A stretch of 64,000 nt of DNA from Hypericum androsaemum (lineage: Eukaryota; Streptophyta; Magnoliopsida; Malpighiales; Hypericaceae), in contig OZ023182.1 of NCBI GenBank assembly GCA_963995505.1, forward strand, positions 9,602,707 through 9,666,706, read 5' to 3'. Positions 24,158-36,537 of this stretch are shown piece after piece. Numbering within the stretch: the stretch's first letter is position 1; each line of letters starts with the position of its first letter. A program made the translations under genes and the position numbers. The notes under the pieces were generated by a model. That model made no database searches, was not told the DNA's origin, and was given only the letters and a program-made list of their open reading frames with translations.

Positions 24158-26890
24158 GATGTGCGTAATAAAAATGCTCATTTCATCACGTCATTTAAGG
24201 GTTATTTTGACCCGTTTTGTATAGGTCAAGTTTTTGTATGATTTTGGTATAATTGGATCCCCCTAAATTTTTTGAATTTCTCTTCAAGAGCAAAACTCCA
24301 TTCTTAGTAAGAATCATACCCCGGGTATAAAGCATAGGAATACAGAGTTTCCACACCCTTGTTTATTTAAACTTATGGTCTCCCTTGGTGGGTGGATTAG
24401 ATGGTTGATGAGTGACCTTATGAAAGAATTTTTGAGCCAAAGGTGGAGACAACCGTCTCCAATTTTATTCATGAGATGCCTACATGTTTTAGACTATTGG
24501 GGTGTCCTGTTAGTACTCTGTACCATTTTATTCATGTTGGGTATTTTGTGGGAGGATGGGGGGCCATTTTTGAGCAAGTTGAGCCTAGAGCCTTAGAGCC
24601 AAACTCCTTTTAATTCCCCCATGTTTAATCCTTTTGAGCCTGAGCCATTTCATTTGATATATACACATGCCATGATTAACTCTTATCCAAATCTTTCCAG
24701 ACCTTTGACACTTAGTCCGAGGAAGCAGATATAATTTAATCTTATGGGGTTGATTGTAAGGAAAATACAGTAGAATAGACTTTTATTTGGGATTGAACAT
24801 TGAGGAAAAATGGTAGATAAGGCCAACTAAAGATGCCAAGCTTTGCCTGGATCCAAAAATTTTCCATATATGAATAAATGAAGGAAAGAAAAAGTAAGAA
24901 AAAACAAAAGAAAAAAGTAGAAAAGAAAAGAAAAACAACAAAAAAATGAAGAAAAGAAGAAAAGCAACAAAAAAGAGAAAGTTGTAGTATGAATAAGGCA
25001 ATCAAATAAAAGGCAATGCTTATGCTTCATGGTCATAGGTCTTGGGTGAATATTGGGTATGAGTGCATGTTGATATAAGGTGAGTGAATTAGAATAAACA
25101 AGGGCTAGTATACCTTTGTAACAGGCTCCTCGAATTGGGTGGTTTAGCTACTTCCCAAATGTTTATCCTCACCTTTATCTTAACTCCATTACAACCCAAG
25201 AAAAAGTCTCATTGATCATGATCCTCACATGATTTGAGACACCACAGAGTAGGACGTAGGGCATCACAAAACCTCAGGAATGTACGCGAGGGATAGGTTG
25301 TCGACTACGTAAGAGTAAGTTTAAAACTTCCTACACTCTGAGTGGTAAACTCTCTGTTCCATCCACCTTTGGTTAGCGCTCGTTTAAACTTCGGAGGATG
25401 TGGTCTCAGTGTATTCTTATTTTTATATCCGAGGGAGTGAACTTCTAAGTTGTGGGATAGTCTCGTGATGAGTGTTCAAAGTTTTGGGAGCCTCCTTTAT
25501 GCTAAGAAAATGTCAACTCTTGCTCTATTTTATTTGTATTAGTGTCCATGCTTTAGTCCTTTACTTGAGGACAAGTAAAGATTCAAGTGTGGGAGTGTGA
25601 TACGCGTAAAAAATGCTCATTTCATCACGTTATTTTAGGGTCATTTTGACCAATTTTTGAGTCTTTGTTGTTCAAGTCTAGAGTCTTTTATGCCATTTTT
25701 AGGTTCGTTGCCTTGAATGGTTTAACTTATTGTGTTTATGATCTTTTGGAGATATTTGGAGTTGTTCGGGACCATTCGGAGAGGACACAAAGGAAAGCTC
25801 GAGCTAAAAAAATCAAAACGAGGTTCTGGAAGCCGCCAGGCGGTGGAAATAACCTCCAAATGGCGAATTCGCAGCCGGGCGGCGGATTTACCCGCCGGGG
25901 GTGGATTCAGTAGGGTGTGACACTAAATAGTCATAACCTCTTGCTCCAACATCGGATTGAGACATGTCAGGTACCGTTGGAAAGATAAGAAGACAATATA
26001 CATTTCATCTTCTAATAGTCAAAGTCAAATTCAGAGCAGAAGGGGTCAAAAAATGAGAATAGTTTCTGCACCTCGAACCAGAGCGGGCGCGGGCGCCGTA
26101 CGGGGCCAAAATCCGCCGAATGGCGGGCGCAGATAGATTTCACTTGGAAAAAATCCAAACTTGACCATTTTACCCATCATAGCTCTTAGAATTTTGTTGG
26201 GGGCCTATAAATACTCCCTCTTGGCTTCTAAAACTCTTTACCAAATCATTTGTGTAGTTTTAGCCACTTAGAATAGCCAACACTTCTCTCTCTCTAACTC
26301 TCTCTCTAGTAGCTAAGAGCATTAAATAGGAGGAGCTAGGATGCTTGAAGACTTGATTGAGCTTTTTCTAAACTCTTCTCTTTTTAAATCAATGCTTGTG
26401 ACAATAGCTTTGCTTTTATTGATGTTGAGTTTGAGTTTGTGGATGTGTGAGTAGTTGTTTGTAGGTCGGGTGCCCTCGTGCGCCCGAGTGGGTTGGTTTC
26501 AAGTGGGCTTTACTATTAAAGCATGTAGCGGTAGAATACGTAATACTTTGGTTTGACAAACCTCGTGTTAGGATTGTGTGTTTAGAACTCTCTCCCGACT
26601 ATAAGTTCTTGCCAATAGATCCTAGCCTCGCTCGAAAGACTTAATTTTTATGAGAAGAGAAGAAATACTACCCATTAGACTAGTTGTTCATGATGTGAGA
26701 ACCTATGTCAGTGACACCGTAGGGAGATTACTAGTTGGCTATTAGGTGATTCAATTATTAATTAAGATTTAGGAGGATAGCTGGTGACTCGTACACTCTT
26801 GTGAGGTTGACAACTCACTGTGAGAAGCGGTGTCCATAGAGTGAGACGTTTGAAACCTAGAATCCAACTTTATTTTGTGATGGACTCAGA
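24158..26890 (+). mobile_element. degenerate LTR retrotransposon inserted in the LINE
   Basis: Two related starts, TGATGTGCGTAATAAAAATG (24158) and TGATACGCGTAAAAAATG (about 25598), are followed by the same sequence for about 70 bp (GCTCATTTCATCACGT and onward), as expected for two LTRs. The second is preceded by AAGTGTGGGAG, a polypurine-like tract, and by TTGAGGACAAGTAAAG, typical of the 3' region of plant Ty3/gypsy elements of Athila/Tat type. A promoter-like GGCCTATAAATACTCC lies at about 26206. No gag-pol reading frame survives, and the first LTR is truncated. The right boundary is approximate. Confidence 0.6.
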
Positions 26891-26899
26891 AAGTGAAGC

Positions 26900-29255
26900 A
26901 CCATGCCTTAGGCTCACCTAGGCTCACCTAAGCTCACCTGGTACTTAATAAGTCCATGAGAGAATAAAGCTTCCATGAAGCTAGCCACCTGTCGAATGCC
27001 TCCAAAACAAGCTCCCAATGAGCAATCATTTTCATGGACGCCCCGATTTGTAACCCTAGATAAGTGAATAGCAAAGTGGCCGACTTGCAGCCCTATTCCT
27101 CCAGCACCGGCTGCATCCACTTCGAGTCTATGTCAATGCCGATAGCCAAGCATTTTTTAAAGTTCAATGAGAGGTCTAAAACTAGCCAGAATGAAACCAG
27201 TATATGTTTTCGAGTTTGCAACTCATCATAATAAGCATCCGTGAATAATAGAGTATCATCCGCGTACTGTAGAGGACACAAAATGCCTGACCCACCCAGA
27301 ATAGGCCATCCTTTAACAAGATCAGCACTCTCCGCTCTCTTGATCATATAGCAGAGCCCCTCGGCGATAATAAGAAATAGGTACAGAGATAGTGGGTCCC
27401 TTAGCGAAGCCCCCTCTCAAAAGAAAAGAGAGTTGGGGGAGAACCGTTGATAAACACCGAGGAGGAAACCCATTTAAAATAACCAGCTAGCCACCGTTGC
27501 ATCCTTGGGCCGAACTCTATGGAAATAAGAACGTCCTCCAGATAACTCCAAGACACAGTATCAAAAGCTTTATGAAAATCTAACTTCAAAAGCACCCCTC
27601 TCCGGCGAGTACTTTTGACAAAATTTACCAGCTCACTGCAAGTCAAAACACCATCCAAAATTTTCCTGCCAGAAAGAAAGGCAGATTGTTCCTCGCTGAT
27701 CACCACTCCCAAAATTGAACAAAGCCTATTAGATAAGATTTTGGAAATAATCTTCTGCAAGTTGCCAATCAAGGAAATGGGTCGGAAGTCTGAGAACCTC
27801 CTGGCACAATGCCTTTTAGGGATAAGGGAGATGAACGAGGATTTAACCTGCAAGGGAAGTTCGCCGATCTCAAAGAAGTGGTGAACAAAGGAGAAAATAT
27901 TCGGCGCCACCACATCCCAGCACTTTTTATAAAAATTAAGATTGAAACTGTCAGGACTCGGTGCCTTATCAGAATTGGAGTCCCACACGACATATTTGAT
28001 CTTCTCATAAGTCGAGACCCTTTCAAGTGAGTCTCACAATTCCGGGCTAATGTGCTTAAAGATAGAGCTGTCCAACTGTGGCCTTTCCTTATGTGGTTCC
28101 ATGAACAAGTCCTTGAAATAAGTGACAACAGCACATTTTATGTCAACTGGGGACGAGAAGGAGTCTGAACACGTATTAATATGACCAATGTGATTCACTT
28201 TATTTCCCATTCTGGTAACCGAGTGGAAATATTTGGAGTTTCAATCACCTTCAGTCCTCCATTTGAGACTGGACCTTTGACGCCACATTGAGTCAAGAAG
28301 CTGCTATTTATTCCATAAATTATGTGTAAGCTCCCGCTGATGCCCAGTAAGAGAGTTGGTCACATATCATTATCATCTAATGCATCTAACCCATCCAACT
28401 CCCTTTCAAAGCAGTCAACTTGGTCTGCTGAGTCCCCAAAGGTGCCAAACTTTTATTCCTTTAGTTTTTTCTTCAGGAACACCAACTTGAACACAATCCT
28501 ATTGGGCCCATTAGTGAGATTATTAAACTCCTCCCACCAAGTAGCAATTTTTTGAGGTAAATCTGGGTGGGAAAACCAGGCAGACATGAATCGAAAGGGT
28601 TTCGGTCCCCAGTTGATGTCCTCCGTCGACAAAAGCCCTGGGATATGATCTGAGCAAGGTCTTTGAAGACCCTTTTGAGAACAACCAAGGAAAGTAGAGA
28701 GCCAATCCCGGGAGATCAAAAATTGGTCAATCCTACTAGTAGCCACCGAGCTTCTTCACTATACCTCCGACCAGAGAGGGGCAAATCAAGTAGATTCATG
28801 TCATCTACGAACTCGCGAAAATATCTAGAAGAAAGCTGGCTGGTACTAAAGTTGCCTCTCCATTCATTGCGATAGAGAACAGCATTAACGTCTCCTATTA
28901 CTAACCACCAATCATTCATGGAGGACTGTTTAAGAGCAATTAACTCCTCCCAAAGTACAAGCTGTTCTGAGGGCGAATTGGGAGCATAGACCATCAATAG
29001 GTTACATCTGAAACCACCTTCCACCAAAATTCCATCCAACCGTAACCAACGAGCCCCTTCGGAAGGGGACTCACAATTTAAAAAACCTTCACTCCAAACG
29101 GCGAACAGCCTGCCGCACCTACCACTTGAAGCAATGGCATCCCAGTAAAGTGACTCATTCCTCCATAATTACGTCGCCAAGCAAAGAGAAGGGCTTTCTA
29201 CCTTGGTCTCCGTCAGATATTCTATAGTCTCCTTAAAATTCTAGCTCAACCACAA
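26900..29255 (-). pseudogene. L1-type LINE ORF2: endonuclease and reverse transcriptase
   Basis: Read on the minus strand, an AP-endonuclease-like domain (ETKVESPSL, WDAIASSGRCG, NLLMVYAPNS, WLVIGDVNAVL) is followed by a linker and an L1 reverse transcriptase. RT blocks include KAPSPDSFNLNFYKKCWDVV, FISLIPK, FRPISLIGNLQKIISKILSNR, LLKLDFHKAFDTVSW, the catalytic LQYADDTLLFTD (about 27290-27255) and FTYLGLQIGAS. Several frameshifts and stops interrupt it. The continuation lies at 23470-24157 beyond an LTR insertion. A second insertion separates it from the ORF1-like part at 31645-32724. Confidence 0.9.
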
Positions 29256-29293
29256 CAAAACCTAGTCAAATTATTTTCAAACCTTAAGAAGTT

Positions 29294-31613
29294 TGTTGGT
29301 CAAGTTCAGACAGCAATGACCTTTGTTTAGTAAATTGAGTACCACATTCTCAATTTTGCTCCAAATATTACAAATAAATATATTCCAGAAACTACACACA
29401 TAGGGCTACATTTTGTCTGTTGACAAGTTTTGATAAAATGCAAAGAAACTTAGTGAAAATGAAGCTTCAATTAGTCAATTTCTGATTGGACCTCATTTGG
29501 AATCAACCAATCACCTATTACCACTTGCTAGATTATTAGACTTGGTTAAGGAGGTGAGCCAAGTAGGACTCTTACTCACTCATACACTTTTGGGACTCAG
29601 GAATCTTAAGGAAGAGGCAAGAAATTCCGAGACTCAGCCATAACTCAAAATAGAAGAGAAAGTTGAGAGAGAGAGAGAGTAAGAGAAAAGAGAAAGAAGC
29701 AAGTGACAAAGAACGACTTGGTAAGCTATTTTTTATCTCGAACTAGATTTTGGTTCTTTCATCAAAATTGTAGAGGACATAAAGAGATTTCTAAGCATAT
29801 ATTATATGTCCCAATTTGATAAAGAAATTGGCATGAAATTAGTTTTGAATGTTGGACTAGTTGCTGGAGTATCAAGTGAGGTGGTTGAAGAATAATTGCT
29901 TGGTAAGTTATTTTTGGATTCGAATTAGACTTTTATGCCTTCATAGAAGTTGTAGAGAACTCAAATACCTTGTTAATGGTATATCATATGTTCTATTCTG
30001 ATTAAGGAGTCAATAGGAAATTGATTTTGAACAATAGACTATCTATTGGAGATACAGAGGAGCTAGTGGAAGAAGAACGGCTTGGTAAGCCTAGTTGAAC
30101 TCCGAATTGGACTTAGGTTTCTTCCTACAAATTGTAGAAAACTTAATTATCTTTTTAACGCCATATTATATGCTCTGTTTGGATGAAGAAATTGCCCTCA
30201 TGACCTGGTTGAATGTTGGACTAGCTGGCTGGTCCAGAATTGAGCAGGGTTTATGAGTAAAGGCTTGGTAAGTTAATTCTTTGGGATTCTAAGTTGATTT
30301 TTGGACTCTGAGTTATCAAGAACATACAAGGAAGCTTAAGTACAGTGAATAAATGAATCAAATTTTGTGTGATATCGGGTTATATGTGATATCTACCGAA
30401 CTTAGAAGCGATTGAGCTTATCGTGTGCTCAATATGTAACTTGGCTGGGAAAGTGAGGAACTGACCTCATTTTGTAATTGAAAATTGTTATACAGATCAT
30501 GTAAGGCTTCCTCAGGTTCTTTCAGTTAAGAAAATCATCTTGGAAGAACGGCTAAAGGATAAAAGTGATGGGAGAATAAGACTCGAGAAATCAGCACTAT
30601 TGATTGATATTCATTTGTGTAAGCGAATAGAACATGATAAATTTAGTTTTGTTTGGTCCATATGCATGTTTCAGGCCTTGATTATGTGTGTCTCATGCAT
30701 ATAAAGTATGTTCATGAAGTGGTAATGTGCATTTGTGATAAGATCGATCATGTTTGTATTGGTCTGTGAGAGATATGGCACATGTGAATGGCTAGCTAGA
30801 GAATATGTCTTTCCTAGCTTGGGGCCAATTTGTGTGGGTATGCTATGTTATTTTTGGTGAGATATGGACAGATTTTTCTGTGCTAATCGGGGATGTTAGC
30901 TTATGTGCACATAGATTGGGGATATCCTATTTTACTACTATTAAACTTATTATGTGACTATGATACTGAGATTTGATGGCCATGTTGATATCCCTGTGCT
31001 GGAGAGGAAGTGGCCCGTCTAAATCTGTCTATAGCTCACCGTTTGTTCACTATGTGAACTTTTGTGTGTGTATGTGATCATATGGTTGGCATGCATCTTG
31101 TGGTCTTGCATATTGTTGGACATGGTTAAGTTTTGTCTCTCATATGTTGCAGACATAACCAATATGTTATGTTCTATTTTCTTACTAAGTATTTCAAAAC
31201 ACTTACCCCTTACTAATCCATCTCAGGTTCTGAGCTATCATAGTTTGCCTCGGGTTCTGGAGTCCGTGGTGCATACCCATCTCTTTCATTCGAGGGCTAC
31301 TCTTTTGAGGTCTCTGGATCATGCTATCTTTTGTACTCTTGTATAGACGCTCCGTAGTAGTTTTCAGAGGCTAGATCCTGGACTATGCTTTGGTTTGAAC
31401 ATGTATCACAGAGAACTTGTTCAAACTTTTGGTGATGGTTTTCACACCATCTTTGTATATCTTATGTTTTGAGAGGCATGTTTATATAGCGTGCCCTTGT
31501 GTTGCTTTAAAAAAAGTTGATGAACTTTATGTGAGGCTGGCTAGATCTGCAATTTGTAGTTTGTATACAATGGAGTCTAGCGCCGGTCACCGACCTCATG
31601 ATGGGTCGTGACA
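29294..31613. mobile_element. possible solo LTR inserted in the LINE
   Basis: This 2.3-kb block interrupts the LINE between the ORF1-like part and the endonuclease. Its right end, GGGTCGTGACA, is a common end of long plant gypsy LTRs, and a TGTTGG at 29294 could be the left end. It contains a tandem array of ~182-bp units. The flanking 5-bp sequences do not match, so the exact ends are unproven and no internal element is present. Confidence 0.4.
29717..30300. repeat. ~182-bp tandem repeat, about 3.2 units
   Basis: The motif GCTTGGTAAG (with small changes) recurs at about 29717, 29900, 30081 and 30263, a spacing of 181-183 bp. Around it, elements such as AATTGTAGA, TATATTATATG and GAATGTTGGACTA recur in the same order. 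The units are strongly diverged. Confidence 0.75.
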
Positions 31614-31644
31614 GTTAATGGCTAAGGGTTCCGAAGGAGCCAAT

Positions 31645-32724
31645 TTACTGGCATCCGTCGGCTCCAATGTGTGTGCTTTTGACCATCAAATCACCTGCGG
31701 CTTCATCCTTGTAACCAGAGCTAATCCCGCCGGAAGAAGACGATGAGATCTCAGATTCAAGCTTCTCTAGAGCCTTAGGGACAGTCTCCTCCAACATCTT
31801 TGAGAGATGTCCGCCATAACTATCATCCAGAACCTCAACGATTTTGGCCACCTCCCGTGTGGCCCGGACTTCCTCCTCCCACTCCATCAAGTTTTTACCA
31901 CGACTTCCAGCAGCACGATGGGATGAGGTCCTGCTATCGTTGGTCTGGTTCTTCCTGGTAAGGGGATTACTCATGGGAACCCTACAGAACGGCTTCACCT
32001 TGTGAAGGAGTAAACTAATAGACTTCGAAGACAGTCTTTTCTTTGATTTTCGATCTTTCAGAAGGGGGAGAGGCTCCTCGCAGAACAGGACTGGGATATT
32101 CATCAATTGATTCTCATTAGCATCACAAGGGAGGCCCAACTGCGTCTCTGCCACAGGTCCAAAGACGAGAATTGGGCTCGACCCAGTGTTGGATGAGAGG
32201 GGCCTGGAGAGGATACGACCCACTGAACTTAAACCACACCCAGGGGAAGATGAGACATTAGCCACCTGGCATCACTTAATAGGGCTAATATCCCCATGCA
32301 TTGGAGACTTTAAGGGACGGTTTGTTGTCCCATGTTGACCTAAATCTTGAGAATGATTACCTCCACGATTGGAAGGCAAAGAGGCGTCACAATCAAACTT
32401 ATGCGGGCCCACCTCAGCAGAAAGGGGAGACACTCGAGCTTCTCCGGCCACTGTTACTACAAAATTCATCGGAACACGGTCCTCTCCAAGAACCTTGAAA
32501 GCCAATCTTCCAAAATCCAAATCAGAATCGCCGGAATGCCAATCCAATAAGGAGCTGTCCAACCCCACTTCTCGAACATGAACCTTATGAGGGTGACCCC
32601 CAGCCAAGACATGAATTGAATAGGCGATGTTCCGGGGGGAGGTCATGGCGATGATCAGGCAAACCTCGTCGACGATCGGATCCGCCTTAGGGCGCCTCAC
32701 CACCTGCACCAAAGAACGAAGCAA
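31645..32724 (-). pseudogene. ORF1-like (gag-like) region of the LINE
   Basis: Two minus-strand frames (32724-32272 and 32265-31645) lie directly upstream of the LINE endonuclease if the intervening insertion is removed. They are rich in Ser, Pro and charged residues. I see no clear zinc knuckle or DUF4283 block. The assignment to LINE ORF1 rests mainly on position and strand; a fragment of a host gene is possible. Confidence 0.45.
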
Positions 32725-32832
32725 TTAGCAACTCCAAATATCCATCACTCTGAACATTCCTTTAAATCGATGATTGTTTTAACTTAACTAAGAGATTTTG
32801 ATTTCAAGTTTTGAGGACAGAACAATATTAAT

Positions 32833-32960
32833 TGACAGAGTTTTTAATACCTCTTAAATGTCTATGTAGTTTGAAGTTGTGAATTAGTCAATACTATTGA
32901 CAGAGTTTTTAATACCTCTTAAATGTCTATGTAGTTCGAATTGTGAATTAGTCAATCCTA
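32833..32960. repeat. ~64-bp tandem duplication
   Basis: TTGACAGAGTTTTTAATACC and the following 45 bases are repeated once with few changes. The two copies are otherwise unremarkable AT-rich DNA. Confidence 0.85.
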
Positions 32961-34061
32961 TGAAGATCTGAATAGCACTTTAAGGTACTTTTAAACGTAT
33001 ATAATAATCACTATTAAAAAATCTTATAATAATTTGCAATCCTAGTTGCAATCAAATTTATATTCAATTCCAAAGACAATTTATGGGTTGGAATCCTCAA
33101 ATTCCAAAGGCAAAGTAGATAATCGAAGGGAGGTGGTAAGACCATTAATTTCTGGGTATGGATTGGTGATTGGTCTCATTAAATTGGGAATTAATGGGGA
33201 ACAGGATGATAAACAAGGAGGAATGGGATGGGGCCAACTGGCAAACATCCTGCGGCTATTATTTATGACCAACCGGCCACAGAAAATGTCCAACCTGTGG
33301 GCTCCGGATAAGAACTAAAGGTAGTCTTCGTTTTAAAAAAGTGGATAGGAACTAAAACAACAAAATAAATATAAAATAATGGGCATCAGAAACGAAACGG
33401 CTAAGAGTAAGACCAAGGCCTAGAAAAGCAAAAGCATGTGGTGGCAGTTTGGTTTGGGTTGCCTATCAATCTTTAAAGTGATAAAAATGAGGTTATTACA
33501 TTAAAAATATTTATTTTTTTCTTTAAAAAAATTAAAATTAAAATTTTGAACAATAAATATATAAATAGCAAAAAATTATTTTTTCTATATTTAAGTCACA
33601 AAAATTTCTCCTTATAATGTTATTTAAATATTATATGCGATTGAAATATATTCTTACAACAAAACGGCGATTATAAGAATCATTTAAAAAAATTGAGAAA
33701 ATGAACAATGATGTAAAATTTAACAATTAGTATCTTAAAATATTTTTAAAATTTATAAAGTATGTACAAACATACGTATTTATTCATAATATTACTCTAT
33801 GTGAAAATTGAGACCGACATTTATCGCTAACATTTTCTGAAAATGTATTACTTATTACGACAGAGAAATTATTAAATTTAACATTTGTCCCGATTCGAGA
33901 CCAAGAATTTTTATAAATTCAGAGATATTATTTCCTTGCATCAAATTACTTTACAGAGATTTTAATTTAATATCACTACCACCTGTTATTTTTTAATTAA
34001 AATTAAAATTCAAATCTAAATCTAAATCTCTTTCTTCTTCTCTCTCATCACCCCACACCAA
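32961..34061. other. intergenic, very AT-rich
   Basis: No recognisable gene. The stretch 33480-34030 is especially AT-rich, with A and T runs. An open frame at 33046-33318 has no recognised motif. Confidence 0.5.
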
Positions 34062-34448
34062 GGGAGATCCTTTTTGGTCCTGGAAGGCCAAATCCAGCCA
34101 GAACCGTCCTGGGCAATTTAATTGTTGATTTAGTTATGATTCAATGGTTCACTTAATTATGATTCAATGGTCTACCTAGTTATGATTCAATGGTCCGTTT
34201 TTTCCCGTCCCGGATAAATTGGGGTTCGTCCCAGTTACGATTCAATGGTTTACTCAGTTACGATTCAATGGTTTACTTAATTACGATTCAATGGTTTACC
34301 CAGTTATGATTCAATGGTTGTGGACTTTTTTATTTTGCACCCCCATATTTCTGCATTTTTGCAAAATAATTCTCGCGTGTCCTTCAATAAAAATCCTCCA
34401 ACACCGTGCTGGATTTGGCCTCCAGGACCAAATCCGGTCCCTATCTCC
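34062..34448. mobile_element. MITE-like element with internal tandem repeats (copy 2)
   Basis: The left end (GGAGATCC, then TTTTTGGTCCTGGAAGGCC) and the right end (reverse complement GGAGATAGGGACCGGATTTG, then GTCCTGGAGGCC) form inverted repeats of about 40 bp. The interior has about seven copies of AGTTATGATTCAATGGT or AGTTACGATTCAATGGT. Both features match the element at 808-1242. No clear target duplication was found. Confidence 0.7.
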
Positions 34449-35058
34449 GCATCTGACGGAGCTAAATATTTTCCTCCGACATTTAAGTCAATAATATATT
34501 ATTGGGATGGAAACCAAACGTGATTCACGATTACATCTGATTACGGAAATTTGCTTTGAGAATATAATTTTTTTGCCATTTATTTTTAATAAATTACCAA
34601 TGGACTATTTTTTTTAAGGGTGTTTACCAATGGACGATATATGTTATCTGTATTTGCACATGAGGCTAACAAGTTACACACAGTTGATTAAGGATGCTGT
34701 GAATTATCTTCACACAAAAAAGATAAAGCAACGATGAACTTAATTTTATTAAAAAACAAAAAATTAAATAAATGAACATAAAACGAGCAAGTGATCTGAA
34801 CCAAGCAAAACATCGTATTTGGCAGTCATCGAATTTGGATTTGTTATCTGTTCTCAAAATTGGTATTTGGGATATATTTTAGAACATGTTCTTCAAATAA
34901 ATAAATAAGAGGGCCATCGAAATTATTAATTTCTTCGTAGGACCCAATTTTGTTCGACACCTGCTGCTGCTTACTCCAGATAAACACTAAAATCTTCTCG
35001 ATGGTTTTATCAATAACCGACAATGTAGTTTAACTATTTGGACACAGTTTTTGGCTTT
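34449..35058. other. intergenic, no gene seen
   Basis: AT-rich DNA up to the target site of the next retrotransposon. No gene was recognised. Confidence 0.5.
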
Positions 35059-35063
35059 GGTTG

Positions 35064-36468
35064 TGTTGAGGTATAAAAATAATCTCGACATTGTTAATAT
35101 ATTTTGAGGTACCCGGTGTGGTCGTAAGGTGATCGGGTGACCGGTGACCGATGACCGATGTGGTCGGTGGGTGGTGTTGTCTCAAAGCAATCACTTCCGG
35201 TTTTGAGTTGGAAAGAGGTTGTCGATGGTCTTCCCTCCATCGAGTCCGAAGATGGCCTTACTTGATCGAAACCGGTGATGATAGACGACTTCCAAGACCA
35301 AAGCTTTCGGTTCAGTCAGTTTCTCGCCTGCCTGGATAACGCTGCTCAGTAAAAAGCTCATAACTTTCTATATGGAGATCAAAATGAGACGATTAAAGTT
35401 TTTATGGAAAGCTAAGACGTGGATATACAACTCTTTAGCTTACAACATTTTCTGATTCGGAGCAGAAGGAGGTCAAAAATATAGTTTAACGCGGATATTT
35501 ACTCTGAGTTCGAAGGTGGATGCCCCATCCGTGAAGTCTGAGTGGATGTCCTATCTCCGAAGTCATCCGGGATGTCCGGGTTGTGCCCTTGAAGTTGGAT
35601 GTCCAGGTGAACGCCGAGCTCTTCGGCCCGTGAGGTCGATATGTCTGGGTTGGACACTTCAGTCCGTGAGGTCGATATGTCCGGGTTCGACACTTCAGTC
35701 CGTGAAGTCGATATATCCGGGTTGGACACTTCGGTAGATGAAGTCGATATGTCCGGTTGGGCACTTCGGTACGTGAAGTCGATATATCCGGGTAAGGTAA
35801 CTTGATCCGTGAAGTGATATGTCCGGGTTGGGCGCTTTGGCTTGTGAGGTCGATATGTCCGAGTTGGGCACCTCGGCCTGCTAAGTAGGATGTCCGAGTT
35901 GGACCACTCGGCCCACTTGAAGTGGCCGTTTAAGTCCGCGTTGGACTTTAAGGCGGTAAGGCCCGCTTCGAGTTAAAGGTGGTAAGGCCCGCCTCTTGCT
36001 CCATGATTGTAGGTGGGAAGATGATTCTGGGTTCCAAGCGAGAAGCCTATGGCAAGAGGTCGAGTGAGAGGCCGAAGGCGAAAGGCTCCTCTCGCCCACG
36101 TAGGCGAGACCGAGCGAGGGCTCTTCTCGCTCACGTTGGTGACCGGGCGAGAGGCTCCTCTCGCCCACATGGCCGAGTCCTATCGAGAAACTCGTCCGAC
36201 TCAAATAGGTGAGGGGCCGGTAGGAGGCACGAGTAAGGAGCCGAGTGAGAGGCCTACGGCGAGAGGCCGAGCGAGAGGTCAAGTGGCGAGAGAACGGACA
36301 TCAATCAACCAACACAACACAATAATTACTTTACTATCTTGTCGTTTTATCTTTCCTTAGCCTAGGGTAGCCCGTAGCATAGCTCTAGCTTTAGCCTTAG
36401 TGTAGACCGACCTTGGGACGACCACTCCGGATCCGTCTCAGGTTACTTGTTCCCTTTTCCCCGTAACA
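35064..36468 (+). repeat. 5' LTR, 1405 bp, with internal deletion
   Basis: Homologous to the 3' LTR but about 800 bp shorter. It holds the same ~36-bp repeats (ATGTCCGGGTTGGACACTTC and similar, about 35640-35900) and the GAGAGGC-rich repeats. It lacks the segment matching about 40740-41403 of the 3' LTR, including the TATA box. The deletion junction lies in a shared GGCGAGAGAACG. Confidence 0.92.
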
Positions 36469-36537
36469 TATTTTTTGGCACGCTCGGTGGCACTAAGGAG
36501 GGCATCTAAGAAGGCGGTCTAACCTTTGCCGGCCAAG

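Noticed and set aside
24742..25036. Phe/Leu-rich minus-strand frames resembling a membrane protein
   Set aside because: They arise from an A-rich low-complexity stretch with GAAAAG and AAAAAC runs; three overlapping frames look the same.
32301..32581. Several overlapping plus-strand frames
   Set aside because: They are antisense to the ORF1-like LINE region and have no motif.
35881..36282. Arg/Ser/Pro-rich frames in the LTR
   Set aside because: They come from GAGAGGC tandem repeats in the LTR and recur at 40351-40765; not a gene.
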